Position numbers and translations under genes: made by a program. Shown here piece by piece: positions 25,281 to 33,715 of a stretch of DNA of 40,732 nucleotides; within the stretch, counting starts at the first letter, position 1, and every line of letters starts with the position of its first letter. The stretch covers positions 1 through 40,732 of the forward strand of contig JAFGME010000028.1 in assembly GCA_016927695.1 (NCBI GenBank), in the 5' to 3' direction. The DNA is from Bacteroidales bacterium. Lineage in GTDB: Bacteria; Bacteroidota; Bacteroidia; Bacteroidales; JAFGHD01. A model generated the notes under the pieces. It searched no databases. It saw only the letters and a list, made by a program, of their open reading frames with translations, and was not told where the DNA came from.

Positions 25281-25859
25281 AAACCTGACCATGAAACCAA
25301 CCAGGGGCCTTTTGAGGTTCAGGTTGGCATACAGTGCGCATCCAAGCCCTGCAATGGGTATCGGGATGAGTTGAACATCAAACTCCAGGGGGATGGCAGG
25401 GGTAAAGAACCGCTCACTGTCATAGTAATCAACACCCGATGCAACACTAAACCAACCCGTAGCGGGATACTCCACGGTATGTGAATAGGCTCCCTTCTTT
25501 TGTCCTGCAATAAAACCCAAACCTCCCGACATGCGCAGTTGCGCCCACTTACAGGACAACCCTTTACCGATCAGAATACCTGTTTCAAAAAACCGTTCTT
25601 TGTCCCATATCTCATCCGGTAATACTAATGTTTGGAATTCTTCATGACTGATGAAGCGGACGCCATAAAAGGTATTTTTTTGCTTCAGATCAACACTTAT
25701 TCCGTAGGAAAAACCGTTTTGCCCGACATTGGTGGGTTCATAATAACCGACACCCACATCTATCCAGTATTTGTCGGGTTTGCAGGCGCTCATTTGGCTG
25801 GCAGCGCAGAGCGGCAGCAGCGTCAAAAAGATAAAAAAGATGCTCAGTTGTTTCATCAT
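25260..25859 (-). CDS. Exported protein, probable small outer-membrane beta-barrel
   Basis: A 199-residue protein with signal peptide MMKQLSIFFIFLTLLPLCAASQ. The rest consists of alternating polar and hydrophobic strands (YWIDVGVGYYEP, FSYGISVDLKQKNTFYGVRFI, LRMSGGLGFIAGQ, ANLNLKRPLVGFMVRFSMGKLR) with Gly-rich turns, as in small outer-membrane barrels. No family is recognised. It may start at either of two adjacent ATG codons. Its last codons overlap an ATPase gene remnant on the other strand, so the stop codon might be close to a deletion junction. Confidence 0.65.
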   Translation of the reverse strand: MMKQLSIFFIFLTLLPLCAASQMSACKPDKYWIDVGVGYYEPTNVGQNGFSYGISVDLKQKNTFYGVRFISHEEFQTLVLPDEIWDKERFFETGILIGKGLSCKWAQLRMSGGLGFIAGQKKGAYSHTVEYPATGWFSVASGVDYYDSERFFTPAIPLEFDVQLIPIPIAGLGCALYANLNLKRPLVGFMVRFSMGKLR

Positions 25860-26134
25860 CCAAATCTTTAATGGTTATACAATCTTTTTAGCTTGTTTTT
25901 CTTTTCTCTTGATCAATTAACCATCCAAAGGTTATAGGTATGCAGCAGATAAGTCTGTTATAATAACAGTGTGTTCAACATTCCAAAATGCTTCAGCCCT
26001 CTCATTTTACGGGCTTTTTGCCCAGTGGGGAAGGCTCCCGGGACAAAACGCAATATTATATCCGGATGGAACGGGAAAGCGGTTTTACAAGAGCAAAACT
26101 GCCGGCGCCCCGAGCTTTTGCGTGATAAGAATTT

Positions 26135-29100
26135 TTAGTCCTGGCTTGATGAATGTTTTATGCGCCCGCGCCTTTCCGGGTAATAACGGAAATAAAGGAT
26201 GCCTGTTGCCAGGATCATTATCAGCGCTGCTATCCCGGCTAACCACCAGGCCACCGGCGACTCTCTGCCTGTTTGCAATGCAGAGTTGTTCCCGATGTGT
26301 ACAAATCCCGCCCAGAAGTGCGGATGGGAGAAAAAGGGATCGGCCCCCTCGAGGTATTCCAGCTTGGCGAGCTGCAGCGCCTTGTCTTTGGTTTTACCTG
26401 CCTTCAGATGGGCATAGAATTTCTGCATCAGGATGGAGGTGGAGCGGTCCTTCACCTTCCAGAGACTCATCACCACACTGGGGACGCCGGCGTAGGCAAA
26501 GCCCCGCGCCAGGCTGATCACCCCTTCGCCGTTCTGTATCTTTCCGTATCCTGTGTTGCAGGCGCTCAAAACGGCAAGCTCTGCATGCAGCTCCATGGCA
26601 TAAAGTTCGTAAACGTTGAGGTAGCCGTCTTCCTCCCCGTTTTCATCTTTCGCGAACACAAGCTTGGAACTCATTGGAAAGGCATCGTCGACAATGCCAT
26701 GTGTGGCGATGTGGATGATTTCATAATTACCCGCCTCCTTTTTAAACTCAAGCTCAGTGGCCTGGTAGCCTGTCCAGACCATTCCCCTGAAGATTTTGCC
26801 TATTGCTTCCACCTCATTTTTGCTCTCTTTGAGTTGCCCGAGATCTTCACCCCTGGCTATCCAGTCCGTTATCAGCTTGTCGTGGTCCTTCCAATGTTCT
26901 GTTGTGGCAGGGGCCATGGCAAGTAAAGCATTTTCGGTGTCAATATTTCTTTTCTTGTCAATCGTGTTGCAATACACTGTGGCCGAATGGGCATACGAAA
27001 CGGATCGCTCGCGGATGAGCCAGGGCATCTTATTGAATGGGGTCCCGGGCCTCGGCAACTCACTGATAAATGCTTCAAAGGGGATATGGCACAGTATTTC
27101 ATCAGGTACGATGATCAGGTCTTTTTCCTTTATCACCGGTAGCCCTGGTTCAATAAGGGTTTTGTAAAGCAAAACCGCTGCATCGACAAATTCTTCATTG
27201 TCGACATCCTCACCATCAGTATCGTGGATCAGAAAATTCCTGTAGCTTTCAATTGCAGAATACAAATCTTTTGTTAAGGGTACATTTTCTACCACCATGG
27301 TGTCTTTGGTTATATAATAAATTACTATCTGCCATATGCCGATGCCTTGAAAATCAATAACATCATAGACTGCCATTGCCGTTGAATCATTCAGTGCTTC
27401 GCGAAGATCATTGAAGGAGGTAACTTTGATGGTTTTATCACCTTTTTTTGAAACCGGGCCTTCTATTTCAACTTCACTGATAAGATGGTCGTAATCTTCA
27501 AGAACGTGGCATAGTTCAATATAGAAAGATGAAAGTCTGACGCTGTCAGGATTATTAATTTCAAATTTTTCATGGTAAATCTCGGATTCCAGTTTTTTTA
27601 TTCCATTTCGTAAGTGCGAATCAGCCCTGGAAATGGAATCAGGAAGGAATTCAGATCTGACAGCATCGGACCTTGCCAGCAGCGATGCCAGGAGATAGGA
27701 TTTGTTCTCTTCGGAAAGCATGAAGGCTTCATCCATGTATTCGTTTCCATCAGAAGATTGGTAGAGTTCAATTGCAAAATGAACCGAATAACCGAGGTAA
27801 GCGCAGATCTCCGATGCAATGTCCTCTCTTCCTTTCCTGATATTTCTTTTGTTTATCTGGGCCTGATATATTTCGTTCAGCACAGCGGTACATTTAAGCA
27901 TGGTTTCCAAATACCGTTTGTCATGGCACATTTTGATAGAATTGAGCAGCAGTAATATCTTGTTTGTCATAAGATTGATCAGGTAGCGGTCGAAAATGAG
28001 GTTTTCCGCGTTGGGGCAGGCAAAGCGGCTGCTGTCAGTGAAGCCGGGCTTGATCGCCTGTATGCCTTTAAAAATAGAATAATACGCCGAATCAAGATAG
28101 CATTTTGCCCGGACACTGTTCTGTTCAGGTTTTGTTAAACTGGCACGATAGAAGATTTTCTGCATCCAGATATACGCCCAGGCCAGTCTCCGGTGGCCTA
28201 CTATATCACGCGATTCCAGGATATGGATGGACTCTTTCATGTTTGCAATTGCAGGCTGAACCAGCCCCTTAAGTTCATACTGGTAAGCAAGCCTCTGATG
28301 AATGATGGAGATAAATAAATGATTTTCCTGCAGCAAATCTGAAAGTATGCTTAAGGCTTTTCCTGAATAAAAAAGCATAGAATCCTTTTCCCTGACGTAG
28401 AAATAATAATTGGCAAGGTCCCCATAAACCTTGCCGGTCCAGGGATGGTTTTCGCCGAAGTATTGCAGGTGAATTCTCAATGATTTCCGGATATTCTTTA
28501 AAGCCTCCTCCGGCTCAAAATTATAGATGCAGGATTCACCCAGTTCGGCCAAATGTCTTGCGATAACCGGATGATCTTCCGGAAAAAGCTTCCGGTCAAT
28601 GTGCAACGCCATGTGGTAATAACAAACAGCCCGGCTGAAATCCCAGTTGTGGTCGTATTCCTGTGCAAGGCAATGGGATGTAACAGCAGTGTAGTGGTGA
28701 TCCGGAAGGCCGGCATCATGCAGACAGACAAGCGCCTTCCTGAAAATACTTAGCGCTTCCTCACTGTACCCTTCCTCACTTTTGATTCTGCCCCTGTTGA
28801 TTATTGTGTATATCCTTTCAGGATCGGTAGGCGAAAGGTACTTTGCAGCAGTGTCCGAAGCCGTCAGGTTGCATTTTATGGCCGGCTGCCAGAGGTCTTT
28901 TTCTATCCACAGACCGGTCATCCTGTTTAAAGTCATTACATAACCGCTGTAATGACCATCGGCGAGGAATTTTTCTGCTGCCAGCTCATACATTTTCAAT
29001 GCCTTCTCATATTGTGCATAAAAGGCAAGGGAATCTCCCTTTTTGATGTAAAAATCCCCATTCAAAGCAGCAGGTACATCATTATTTTCAGCTGTTGTTG

Positions 29101-29188
29101 CTTCCGGAAAAAGAAATAAAAAAACACAAAAAGCAAAACAGATCAAATGTCCTGACACTTTCGATGGTGGTTTTATCCACAGTTTCAT
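26135..29188 (-). CDS. Membrane-anchored TPR-CHAT (caspase-like) protein
   Basis: 1017 residues. A hydrophobic N-terminal segment (about 11-28, VSGHLICFAFCVFLFLF) acts as a signal peptide or anchor. Residues about 45-480 are helical TPR-like repeats (for example FYAQYEKALKMYELAAEKF, EEALKNIRKSLRIHLQYFGENHP). From about 680 to 970 is a CHAT domain, with the catalytic dyad visible as His830 (IIHIATHG) and Cys877 (AVLSACNTGYG), plus LIIVPDEILCHIPFEAF and VPSVVMSLWKV. A single membrane helix (about 980-1000) precedes a short basic tail. CHAT domains are clan CD cysteine peptidases; the TPRs would sense or bind a partner. The gene is divergent from an ECF sigma/anti-sigma pair, its likely partners. 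Confidence 0.9.
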   Translation of the reverse strand: MKLWIKPPSKVSGHLICFAFCVFLFLFPEATTAENNDVPAALNGDFYIKKGDSLAFYAQYEKALKMYELAAEKFLADGHYSGYVMTLNRMTGLWIEKDLWQPAIKCNLTASDTAAKYLSPTDPERIYTIINRGRIKSEEGYSEEALSIFRKALVCLHDAGLPDHHYTAVTSHCLAQEYDHNWDFSRAVCYYHMALHIDRKLFPEDHPVIARHLAELGESCIYNFEPEEALKNIRKSLRIHLQYFGENHPWTGKVYGDLANYYFYVREKDSMLFYSGKALSILSDLLQENHLFISIIHQRLAYQYELKGLVQPAIANMKESIHILESRDIVGHRRLAWAYIWMQKIFYRASLTKPEQNSVRAKCYLDSAYYSIFKGIQAIKPGFTDSSRFACPNAENLIFDRYLINLMTNKILLLLNSIKMCHDKRYLETMLKCTAVLNEIYQAQINKRNIRKGREDIASEICAYLGYSVHFAIELYQSSDGNEYMDEAFMLSEENKSYLLASLLARSDAVRSEFLPDSISRADSHLRNGIKKLESEIYHEKFEINNPDSVRLSSFYIELCHVLEDYDHLISEVEIEGPVSKKGDKTIKVTSFNDLREALNDSTAMAVYDVIDFQGIGIWQIVIYYITKDTMVVENVPLTKDLYSAIESYRNFLIHDTDGEDVDNEEFVDAAVLLYKTLIEPGLPVIKEKDLIIVPDEILCHIPFEAFISELPRPGTPFNKMPWLIRERSVSYAHSATVYCNTIDKKRNIDTENALLAMAPATTEHWKDHDKLITDWIARGEDLGQLKESKNEVEAIGKIFRGMVWTGYQATELEFKKEAGNYEIIHIATHGIVDDAFPMSSKLVFAKDENGEEDGYLNVYELYAMELHAELAVLSACNTGYGKIQNGEGVISLARGFAYAGVPSVVMSLWKVKDRSTSILMQKFYAHLKAGKTKDKALQLAKLEYLEGADPFFSHPHFWAGFVHIGNNSALQTGRESPVAWWLAGIAALIMILATGILYFRYYPERRGRIKHSSSQD

Positions 29189-29205
29189 TGGTTTGTTAAT
29201 TTTTA

Positions 29206-29213
29206 CAAATATA
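29206..29213 (-). promoter_or_regulatory. -7 box for the TPR-CHAT gene
   Basis: On the minus strand TATATTTG matches TAnnTTTG exactly and lies 17 bases before the start codon. No -33 element at standard spacing was seen. Confidence 0.4.
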
Positions 29214-29267
29214 TAAAAAAAAACGGAATGAATGGGTATTTAATCTGTTTTGATCAGAATTGTTAAT

Positions 29268-29275
29268 TATATTTG
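29268..29275 (+). promoter_or_regulatory. -7 box for the sigma/anti-sigma operon
   Basis: TATATTTG matches TAnnTTTG; a TTTG lies only 15 bases upstream, shorter than usual. The box is 31 bases before the sigma factor ATG. An ECF-type autoregulated promoter may overlap. Confidence 0.4.
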
Positions 29276-29306
29276 TATTACCTTTTGAGAAAAATCAGAT
29301 CAATTG

Positions 29307-29885
29307 ATGAAAAGTTCTGTAACCGGTGACGAAAAAACGTTGAACGGTATTGTCCAAAGTGACAATGCTGTTATAGTTTTGATATACAGGAACATTTTTC
29401 CGTCAGTCAGGAAGCTTGTGCTGGAGAATTCAGGCGCCCTGGAGGATGCAGAGGATATTTTTCAGGATGCATTGGTAATCGTGTACAGAAAACTCAGGAT
29501 GGAGGGTCTGGTTTTGAAATGCTCTTTTAAGACATATTTTTATGCTATATGCAAAAACCTCTGGCTGCAGAAACTTCAGAGGAAAAAGGTGGCTTATGAA
29601 AGCGTTGTGCCACAGGAGAAAGATTTGGAACTGCCATTTGGAGAGGATGAACTGAGGGAAATGGAAAAATACAACATTCTTCAGAAACATTTGCTGGGGC
29701 TGAGCAGCGATTGCCGCGACATTCTCGAGATGTTTTACAACAAGGTTCCCCTCACGGAAATTGCCCGAAAGCTTGGCCTGAGCAGCGCAGATTATGCCAA
29801 GTTCAGGAAGTACCAGTGCAAGGAGATGCTGAAAAGAAAGATAATGAATGACCCGCAAACTAAACGGCTTTTTTTACATGAATGA
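29307..29885 (+). CDS. ECF-type RNA polymerase sigma factor
   Basis: 192 residues counted from the ATG at 29307; the preceding in-frame TTG is not needed. Region sigma-2 (about 25-92) includes the DAEDIFQDALVIVYRKL motif and FKTYFYAICKNLWLQKLQRKK. Region sigma-4 (about 125-180) includes LSSDCRDILEMFYNKVPLTEIARKLGLSSADYAKFRKYQCKEMLKRK. It would direct RNA polymerase to a special promoter set when its anti-sigma releases it. The anti-sigma-like gene overlaps its 3' end by 8 bases, and the TPR-CHAT protease gene is transcribed away from it out of a shared 118-base region. Confidence 0.92.
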   Translation: MKSSVTGDEKTLNGIVQSDNAVIVLIYRNIFPSVRKLVLENSGALEDAEDIFQDALVIVYRKLRMEGLVLKCSFKTYFYAICKNLWLQKLQRKKVAYESVVPQEKDLELPFGEDELREMEKYNILQKHLLGLSSDCRDILEMFYNKVPLTEIARKLGLSSADYAKFRKYQCKEMLKRKIMNDPQTKRLFLHE

Positions 29886-30696
29886 CAAATACAGAGACGA
29901 AGAATTGACAGATAAATATCTGAATGGAGAGCTTTCACGTGAAGAACTGCAAGATTTTGAAAGACTCCTTGCACAGGATGAAGATCTGATGGTTTCACTT
30001 GAGATAGAAAAGGGATTGAGAAAAATATACCTGGAAAAAGAAACGCTCGTTTTCAGGGAAGAGGTCAGGGCTGCCAGGGCATCCATGAAGGAGGGGGAAG
30101 AATTATTGAACAATGGAAGAAGCGGAGAAAAATCCCCGGAACAAAAAAATACTGCACGGGTGATTCCATTTTACAAACGCGGAAAATTTTTGCTGGCCGC
30201 TGCCTCTGTTCTTCTGCTCGCTGCGATAACCATCATTTTTTTACTGATTTCCGGACAGGCCGAAAAAAGTTCCGCCCGGCTCTTTGCCGGATATTATGAA
30301 CCCTATCCTGCCGACGGAACCGCCAGGTCGGAGGCCGGAATGGAATCGCCTGAGAATGTGGCTATTCAGTATTATGCTTCAGGAGAATACGCAAAAGCAT
30401 CAGGTTTGTTGAAGGAGTTGTCCCTGAATTATCCGGAGGATGATAAATTCAGCTTTTATTATGCCATCACGCTTATTGAGACGAATGAACTGCCTTCAGC
30501 CATAGCGGTTCTGGAAACAATGGCAGGAAAAAACAGCGGCTTTTTCAAAGAGCAATCCCGCTGGTACCTGGCAATGGCGTTGCTGAAGCAAGGGGATGAT
30601 AAGCGGACAAAAGATGTTTTATCCCTGATCATTAACCAAAAGGGATACAATTTCAAAGAGGCTGAAAACCTTCTGAAAAAAATCCGTAAGGAATAG
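29878..30696 (+). CDS. Membrane anti-sigma-like protein with C-terminal TPRs
   Basis: I chose the ATG at 29878, which overlaps the sigma stop (ATGAATGA), over an upstream one at 29848. Of 272 residues, about 1-50 are a short acidic helical region (ELTDKYLNGELSREELQDFERLLAQD) like the N-termini of Bacteroidota anti-sigma proteins. A membrane helix follows at 104-124, and residues 160-270 are TPR-like (YYASGEYAKASGLLKELSLNYPEDDK, YYAITLIETNELPSAIAVLE). The likely topology puts the sigma-binding part inside and the TPRs in the periplasm. No zinc-binding HxxxCxxC is present. Sigma binding is inferred from translational overlap and architecture. The TPRs could contact the TPR-CHAT protease. Confidence 0.8.
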   Translation: MNDKYRDEELTDKYLNGELSREELQDFERLLAQDEDLMVSLEIEKGLRKIYLEKETLVFREEVRAARASMKEGEELLNNGRSGEKSPEQKNTARVIPFYKRGKFLLAAASVLLLAAITIIFLLISGQAEKSSARLFAGYYEPYPADGTARSEAGMESPENVAIQYYASGEYAKASGLLKELSLNYPEDDKFSFYYAITLIETNELPSAIAVLETMAGKNSGFFKEQSRWYLAMALLKQGDDKRTKDVLSLIINQKGYNFKEAENLLKKIRKE

Positions 30697-30729
30697 AGGA
30701 TGTGTTATCTTATTGGAGTTGACCGGTTT

Positions 30730-31200
30730 TTATCTGTTCCACGCACCGAAAATTTTTTCCAGCGCCTGTACGCGAAAATCGAATATCTCCTCAAGTTGTC
30801 TGCGGATAAACAGGGCATTGGCTATAGAGCCCAGGAAACCCAACGGGGGTTTGTACGAAACCAGGTCAGTCATCAGAACGCCGCCCTCCACCGCCTCAAT
30901 CCTGTGTTCATGATGCCACATTTTGTAAGGACCGATCCGCTGCTCATCCACAAAGTATTCCTTTTCCCTGACATGGGTTATTTCCGTTACCCATGTCATT
31001 TTTATCCCGGCAACAGGGCTCACTTTGTAGGCGATGATCATTCCCGGGTACATTTTCCCGGGCAAATCCCCGGAGGTGATGTCAAAACCCATATGCTCAG
31101 GAGTTATGCGCTTAAGGTTGCCCGGCGACGAGATGAAATCCCAAACCTCATCAAGGGTTGAAGGTATTCTTTGTGTTTTTTTGAACTGATAAAATCCCAT
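30730..31200 (-). CDS. SRPBCC family protein (ligand-binding, START-like fold)
   Basis: The start at 31200 (MGFYQFKKTQRIPSTLDEVWDFISSPGNLKRITPEHMGFDI) gives 156 residues with the typical SRPBCC pattern: DEVWDFISSPGNLKRITP at the start, MTWVTEITHVREKEYFVDEQRIGPYKMWHHEHRI in the middle, and a long C-terminal helix (LEEIFDFRVQALEKIFG). This cell-death-suppressor/START-like subgroup is often paired with YbjT-like SDR proteins, as here: the SDR gene ends 8 bases upstream, so the two form an operon. The ligand is unknown. It converges with the anti-sigma-like gene, 33 bases apart. Confidence 0.85.
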   Translation of the reverse strand: MGFYQFKKTQRIPSTLDEVWDFISSPGNLKRITPEHMGFDITSGDLPGKMYPGMIIAYKVSPVAGIKMTWVTEITHVREKEYFVDEQRIGPYKMWHHEHRIEAVEGGVLMTDLVSYKPPLGFLGSIANALFIRRQLEEIFDFRVQALEKIFGAWNR

Positions 31201-31208
31201 TGTTTTAT

Positions 31209-32630
31209 TTATGGTTGAGCAATCCTTTTGGCCATACCCCTGAAAATAAACAAATGAAAGGGCAGGAGCAGATACCAGTATATCCTTCCCCATAATCCCA
31301 GCGGGCGGAAGGTAGCTGTCTGATACAGTTTTTTATCCCTGACCCTGAATTCAAGCCATGCCTCGCCCGGCAGTTTCATTTCTGCGTAAAGCAAAAGTCT
31401 TTTCTCCTCTTTTACTGCATACAGAACCCTCCAGAAGTCCAGTGAATCGCCTGCCGATATTTCATTTTTGTTTTTTCTTCCCCTTCGCAGGCCCACGCCT
31501 CCGGCCATCTTATCCAATAGTCCTCTTATCCCCCACAACCAGCCGGCATAATACCAGCCTGTTTTTCCACCGATGGACCAGATTTTATTCAGCGTTTTCT
31601 CTTCATCGGCTACATCCACAACTTTCCTGTCGTGAAAACATCCGAATACCGGAACTTCAATAAGGCCCGACACCCCCTTTTCCAGCCCGTGGTCCGAAAG
31701 GGCATCAGTCCAGCTCGAAAGCACTCCCTGCTGTTCTATTTTATCAAAAGCCTGTTTCACGGCATCTTCATAAGGGATCAGCCTGATGTTCAGCTTTTTT
31801 TCAAGGTCGTTTTCACGGCATATCACCTCCACTTTCATGCTGTTGACCAGGTTGACCGCCAGTTTATAAGAAGTGGAGGTCACGAAGTAAAGCCAGTAGG
31901 AAGAAAGCCTGGGCGTCATTACGGGAACCACCGTGATTTTTCTTTTCAGCCCGCGTATCCGGGCAAACTTCAGCAGCATTTCTTTGTAAGTGAGAACTTC
32001 GGGTCCGCCAATGTCAAAAGCGCCCGGTATGGCATTGCTGTTATGCAATACGCCGGTAAGGAACTCAATCACATTCCTGACTCCGATGGGTTGTGTTTTG
32101 GTGTTCAGCCATCTGGGGGCTATCATGAGGGGCAGCTTTTCAACCAGGTCGCGGATGATCTCGAACGAAGCGCTTCCGGATCCGACAATGATGCCTGCCC
32201 TGAGGGTGGTCAGGGGCACAGGGCCGGCTGCCAGAATATCCTCAACCTGCCGTCTCGACTTAAGATGTTTCGAGAGAGTGACATCATTGGAGATACCGCT
32301 CAGGTAAATCAGCTGTTTCGCATGGGTGGCGGCGATCCTGTTTTTGAAGTTCTCCGCCGAAGCGGCTTCCAGTGCCGAGAAATCGCCGGTGGAGGCCGAC
32401 ATGGAGTGGATGAGGTAGTAAGCGGCATCAATATCGTCGGGAAGGGAAGCAAGGGTATCCGCATCAAGGAAGTTGACCTCCACAATGCTCACTTTTTCTT
32501 TGGGATACATGGAAATGTCGAATCTGTTCCTGTCGCGCACACAGCACACGACCTCATGCCCTTTTTCAAGAAGCGCAGGCAGCAAACGCCGACCAATGTA
32601 TCCTGTGGCTCCGGTGAGAAGAATTTTCAT
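31209..32630 (-). CDS. NAD(P)-binding SDR protein with C-terminal DUF2867 domain (YbjT-like)
   Basis: A Rossmann fold starts at the N-terminus with GATGYIGRRLLPALLEKGHEVVCCVRD (GxxGxxG dinucleotide site) and continues with AAYYLIHSM, QLIYLSGIS, LRAGIIVGSGSASFEIIRDL and FDIGGPEVLTYKEML, as in atypical extended SDRs. From about residue 320 a DUF2867 domain follows (KIWSIGGKTGWYYAGWLWGIRG, LDFWRVLYAV, LPGEAWLEFRV, YQTATFRPLGLWGRIYWYLLLPFH). The 473-residue length is standard for this two-domain form. The substrate is unknown. Confidence 0.9.
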   Translation of the reverse strand: MKILLTGATGYIGRRLLPALLEKGHEVVCCVRDRNRFDISMYPKEKVSIVEVNFLDADTLASLPDDIDAAYYLIHSMSASTGDFSALEAASAENFKNRIAATHAKQLIYLSGISNDVTLSKHLKSRRQVEDILAAGPVPLTTLRAGIIVGSGSASFEIIRDLVEKLPLMIAPRWLNTKTQPIGVRNVIEFLTGVLHNSNAIPGAFDIGGPEVLTYKEMLLKFARIRGLKRKITVVPVMTPRLSSYWLYFVTSTSYKLAVNLVNSMKVEVICRENDLEKKLNIRLIPYEDAVKQAFDKIEQQGVLSSWTDALSDHGLEKGVSGLIEVPVFGCFHDRKVVDVADEEKTLNKIWSIGGKTGWYYAGWLWGIRGLLDKMAGGVGLRRGRKNKNEISAGDSLDFWRVLYAVKEEKRLLLYAEMKLPGEAWLEFRVRDKKLYQTATFRPLGLWGRIYWYLLLPFHLFIFRGMAKRIAQP

Positions 32631-32888
32631 ACATAAATAACATATTAAAGAGGTAAATGTTTAATGAATGAACGAATGCCGGCAGGCCTGGAGAGAATTT
32701 TTTTCGTGATGGATTATATAATGCCGGACATTAAGGGCTATGAGCCCAAACATTATCGGGATAAGCCAGAGCCCAAAGAAGAGGAGAATACTTTAAAGAT
32801 TATTTTGTCACAAAGTCAAACCACGAAGTGGTTAAATATGAATAGCCAGAGGTGAAACCTGTGGATGAGAACAGGAAGGAACACCACA

Positions 32889-32905
32889 GAACCCCGGAGG
32901 GGTTC
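32889..32905. repeat. REP-like hairpin 1 (GAACCCC-GGA-GGGGTTC)
   Basis: A perfect 7-base stem with 3-base loop in the gene-free stretch from 32631 to 33278. It shares the GAACCC stem start with the next hairpin. No gene in this stretch can be supported; the short open frames there lack any family features. Confidence 0.6.
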
Positions 32906-33010
32906 AACAAATCACAATAAATATTTCTCATAGAATTCATCCCATGCGCTTGAAGAAAGCCAATATATTCATCCCGAAAACTCACCTTTTTATTGTTCAA
33001 TGTATTTATT

Positions 33011-33027
33011 GAACCCTTTCAGGGTTC
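33011..33027. repeat. REP-like hairpin 2 (GAACCCT-TTC-AGGGTTC)
   Basis: A perfect 7-base stem with 3-base loop followed by TTTTTATTTT, so it could also act as a plus-strand terminator. It has the same size and loop length as hairpin 1. Confidence 0.6.
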
Positions 33028-33080
33028 TTTTTATTTTCACTTTATCGTACATCGCACTTCGTTCAAGGCTATTCATGTTG

Positions 33081-33095
33081 AATCCTTTCAGGATT
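33081..33095. repeat. REP-like hairpin 3 (AATCCT-TTC-AGGATT)
   Basis: A 6-base stem with the same TTC loop as hairpin 2, preceded by TTG in both cases, so the two appear related. Confidence 0.5.
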
Positions 33096-33278
33096 ATCCC
33101 GTAAATAAAAAAGAATCTGCAGGTCATTGCAAATTTAAAACAATGATTAAAAAACCTTGCGGTACGGTAGTGGAATTATTTTAATATTGAAAGATTTCAA
33201 AAGTTTTTGCTAAATAGCAGGAGGTAAATATTTACTGTCATAAAATCCGCATTTGTAACCCCGTCAGTTATTCTTTAC

Positions 33279-33310
33279 AAAAAAAACTCCGGATAAAAAC
33301 ATATCCGGAG
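33279..33310 (-). terminator. Terminator of the tRNA-Leu(CAG) transcript
   Basis: On the minus strand a perfect 9-base stem (CTCCGGATA / TATCCGGAG) with a 6-base loop is followed by eight T. It begins 18 bases after the tRNA 3' end. Confidence 0.85.
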
Positions 33311-33327
33311 ATTCAAAATACTCAGTG

Positions 33328-33411
33328 TGCCCAGAACAGGACTCGAACCTGCACTCCCTTGCGAGAACTGGTCCCTGAAACCAGCGCGTCTACCAATTCC
33401 GCCATCTGGGC
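33328..33411 (-). tRNA. tRNA-Leu (anticodon CAG)
   Basis: Read on the minus strand, the 84-base sequence starts GCCCAGA and ends TCTGGGC plus A, giving a 7-base acceptor stem. The anticodon arm is CTGGT-TTCAGGG-ACCAG with anticodon CAG, and a T arm GCAGGTTCGAGTCCTGT is present. A long variable arm fits a class II leucine tRNA. CCA is not encoded. Confidence 0.93.
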
Positions 33412-33433
33412 TTGTTCGTAAAAAGTAAAAAAA

Positions 33434-33454
33434 GTTAACAGTTAACAGTTAACA
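33434..33454. repeat. Left heptamer array (GTTAACA x3) next to the four-helix-bundle remnant
   Basis: Three exact tandem copies of GTTAACA. Seen as its complement it resembles the CTGTTCA array on the other side of the remnant, so the two are inverted relative to each other. Confidence 0.75.
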
Positions 33455-33481
33455 GCAAAAAAAATAGTATATAATAATTTA

Positions 33482-33676
33482 CTAATCTTTGTCCTTTTTG
33501 CTAATGATTCTAAAGGCAGCATTTGCTTCTGCAAGATTGGCACCAATGGAAGTGCCGCTTTTTAGCAATTGATGGAATATTCCTTTCAATTTACTCTCAT
33601 TGTATTCACCATAAAGCCTGACAATATCCAGGGCCAAATCATAGGCCTTTGAATAAACGATACTTTTCGAATTCAT
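33482..33676 (-). pseudogene. Truncated four-helix-bundle (S23 family) gene
   Basis: The 64-residue frame reads SKAYDLALDIVRLYGEY and LLKSGTSIGANLAEANAAFRIISKKD, which are the first two helices of the S23/four-helix-bundle family. It then stops, whereas the family continues for about 55 more residues. The downstream bases do not restore the frame in an evident way, so it is a broken copy. It lies between two tRNA-Leu genes and is bracketed by inverted heptamer arrays, the same arrangement as around the intact member at 4256-4630. Confidence 0.75.
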
Positions 33677-33715
33677 TGTTTAAAATAACTCAAAGAACTA
33701 ATACAAATAATGAAA

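Noticed and set aside
25969..26926. Plus-strand open frames opposite the TPR-CHAT gene
   Set aside because: They overlap the conserved CHAT domain on the other strand and show no protein family features.
26135..30696. TPR-CHAT and ECF sigma genes as part of a type III-E CRISPR locus
   Set aside because: No Cas7-11-like effector, Csx30/Csx31-like gene or CRISPR repeats are seen, and the CHAT protein has an export signal and membrane anchor, unlike the cytosolic CRISPR version.
32664..32855. 63-codon open frame upstream of the REP-like hairpins
   Set aside because: Composition is unlike a protein of its neighbours, no family is recognised, and it lies in repeat-rich DNA.
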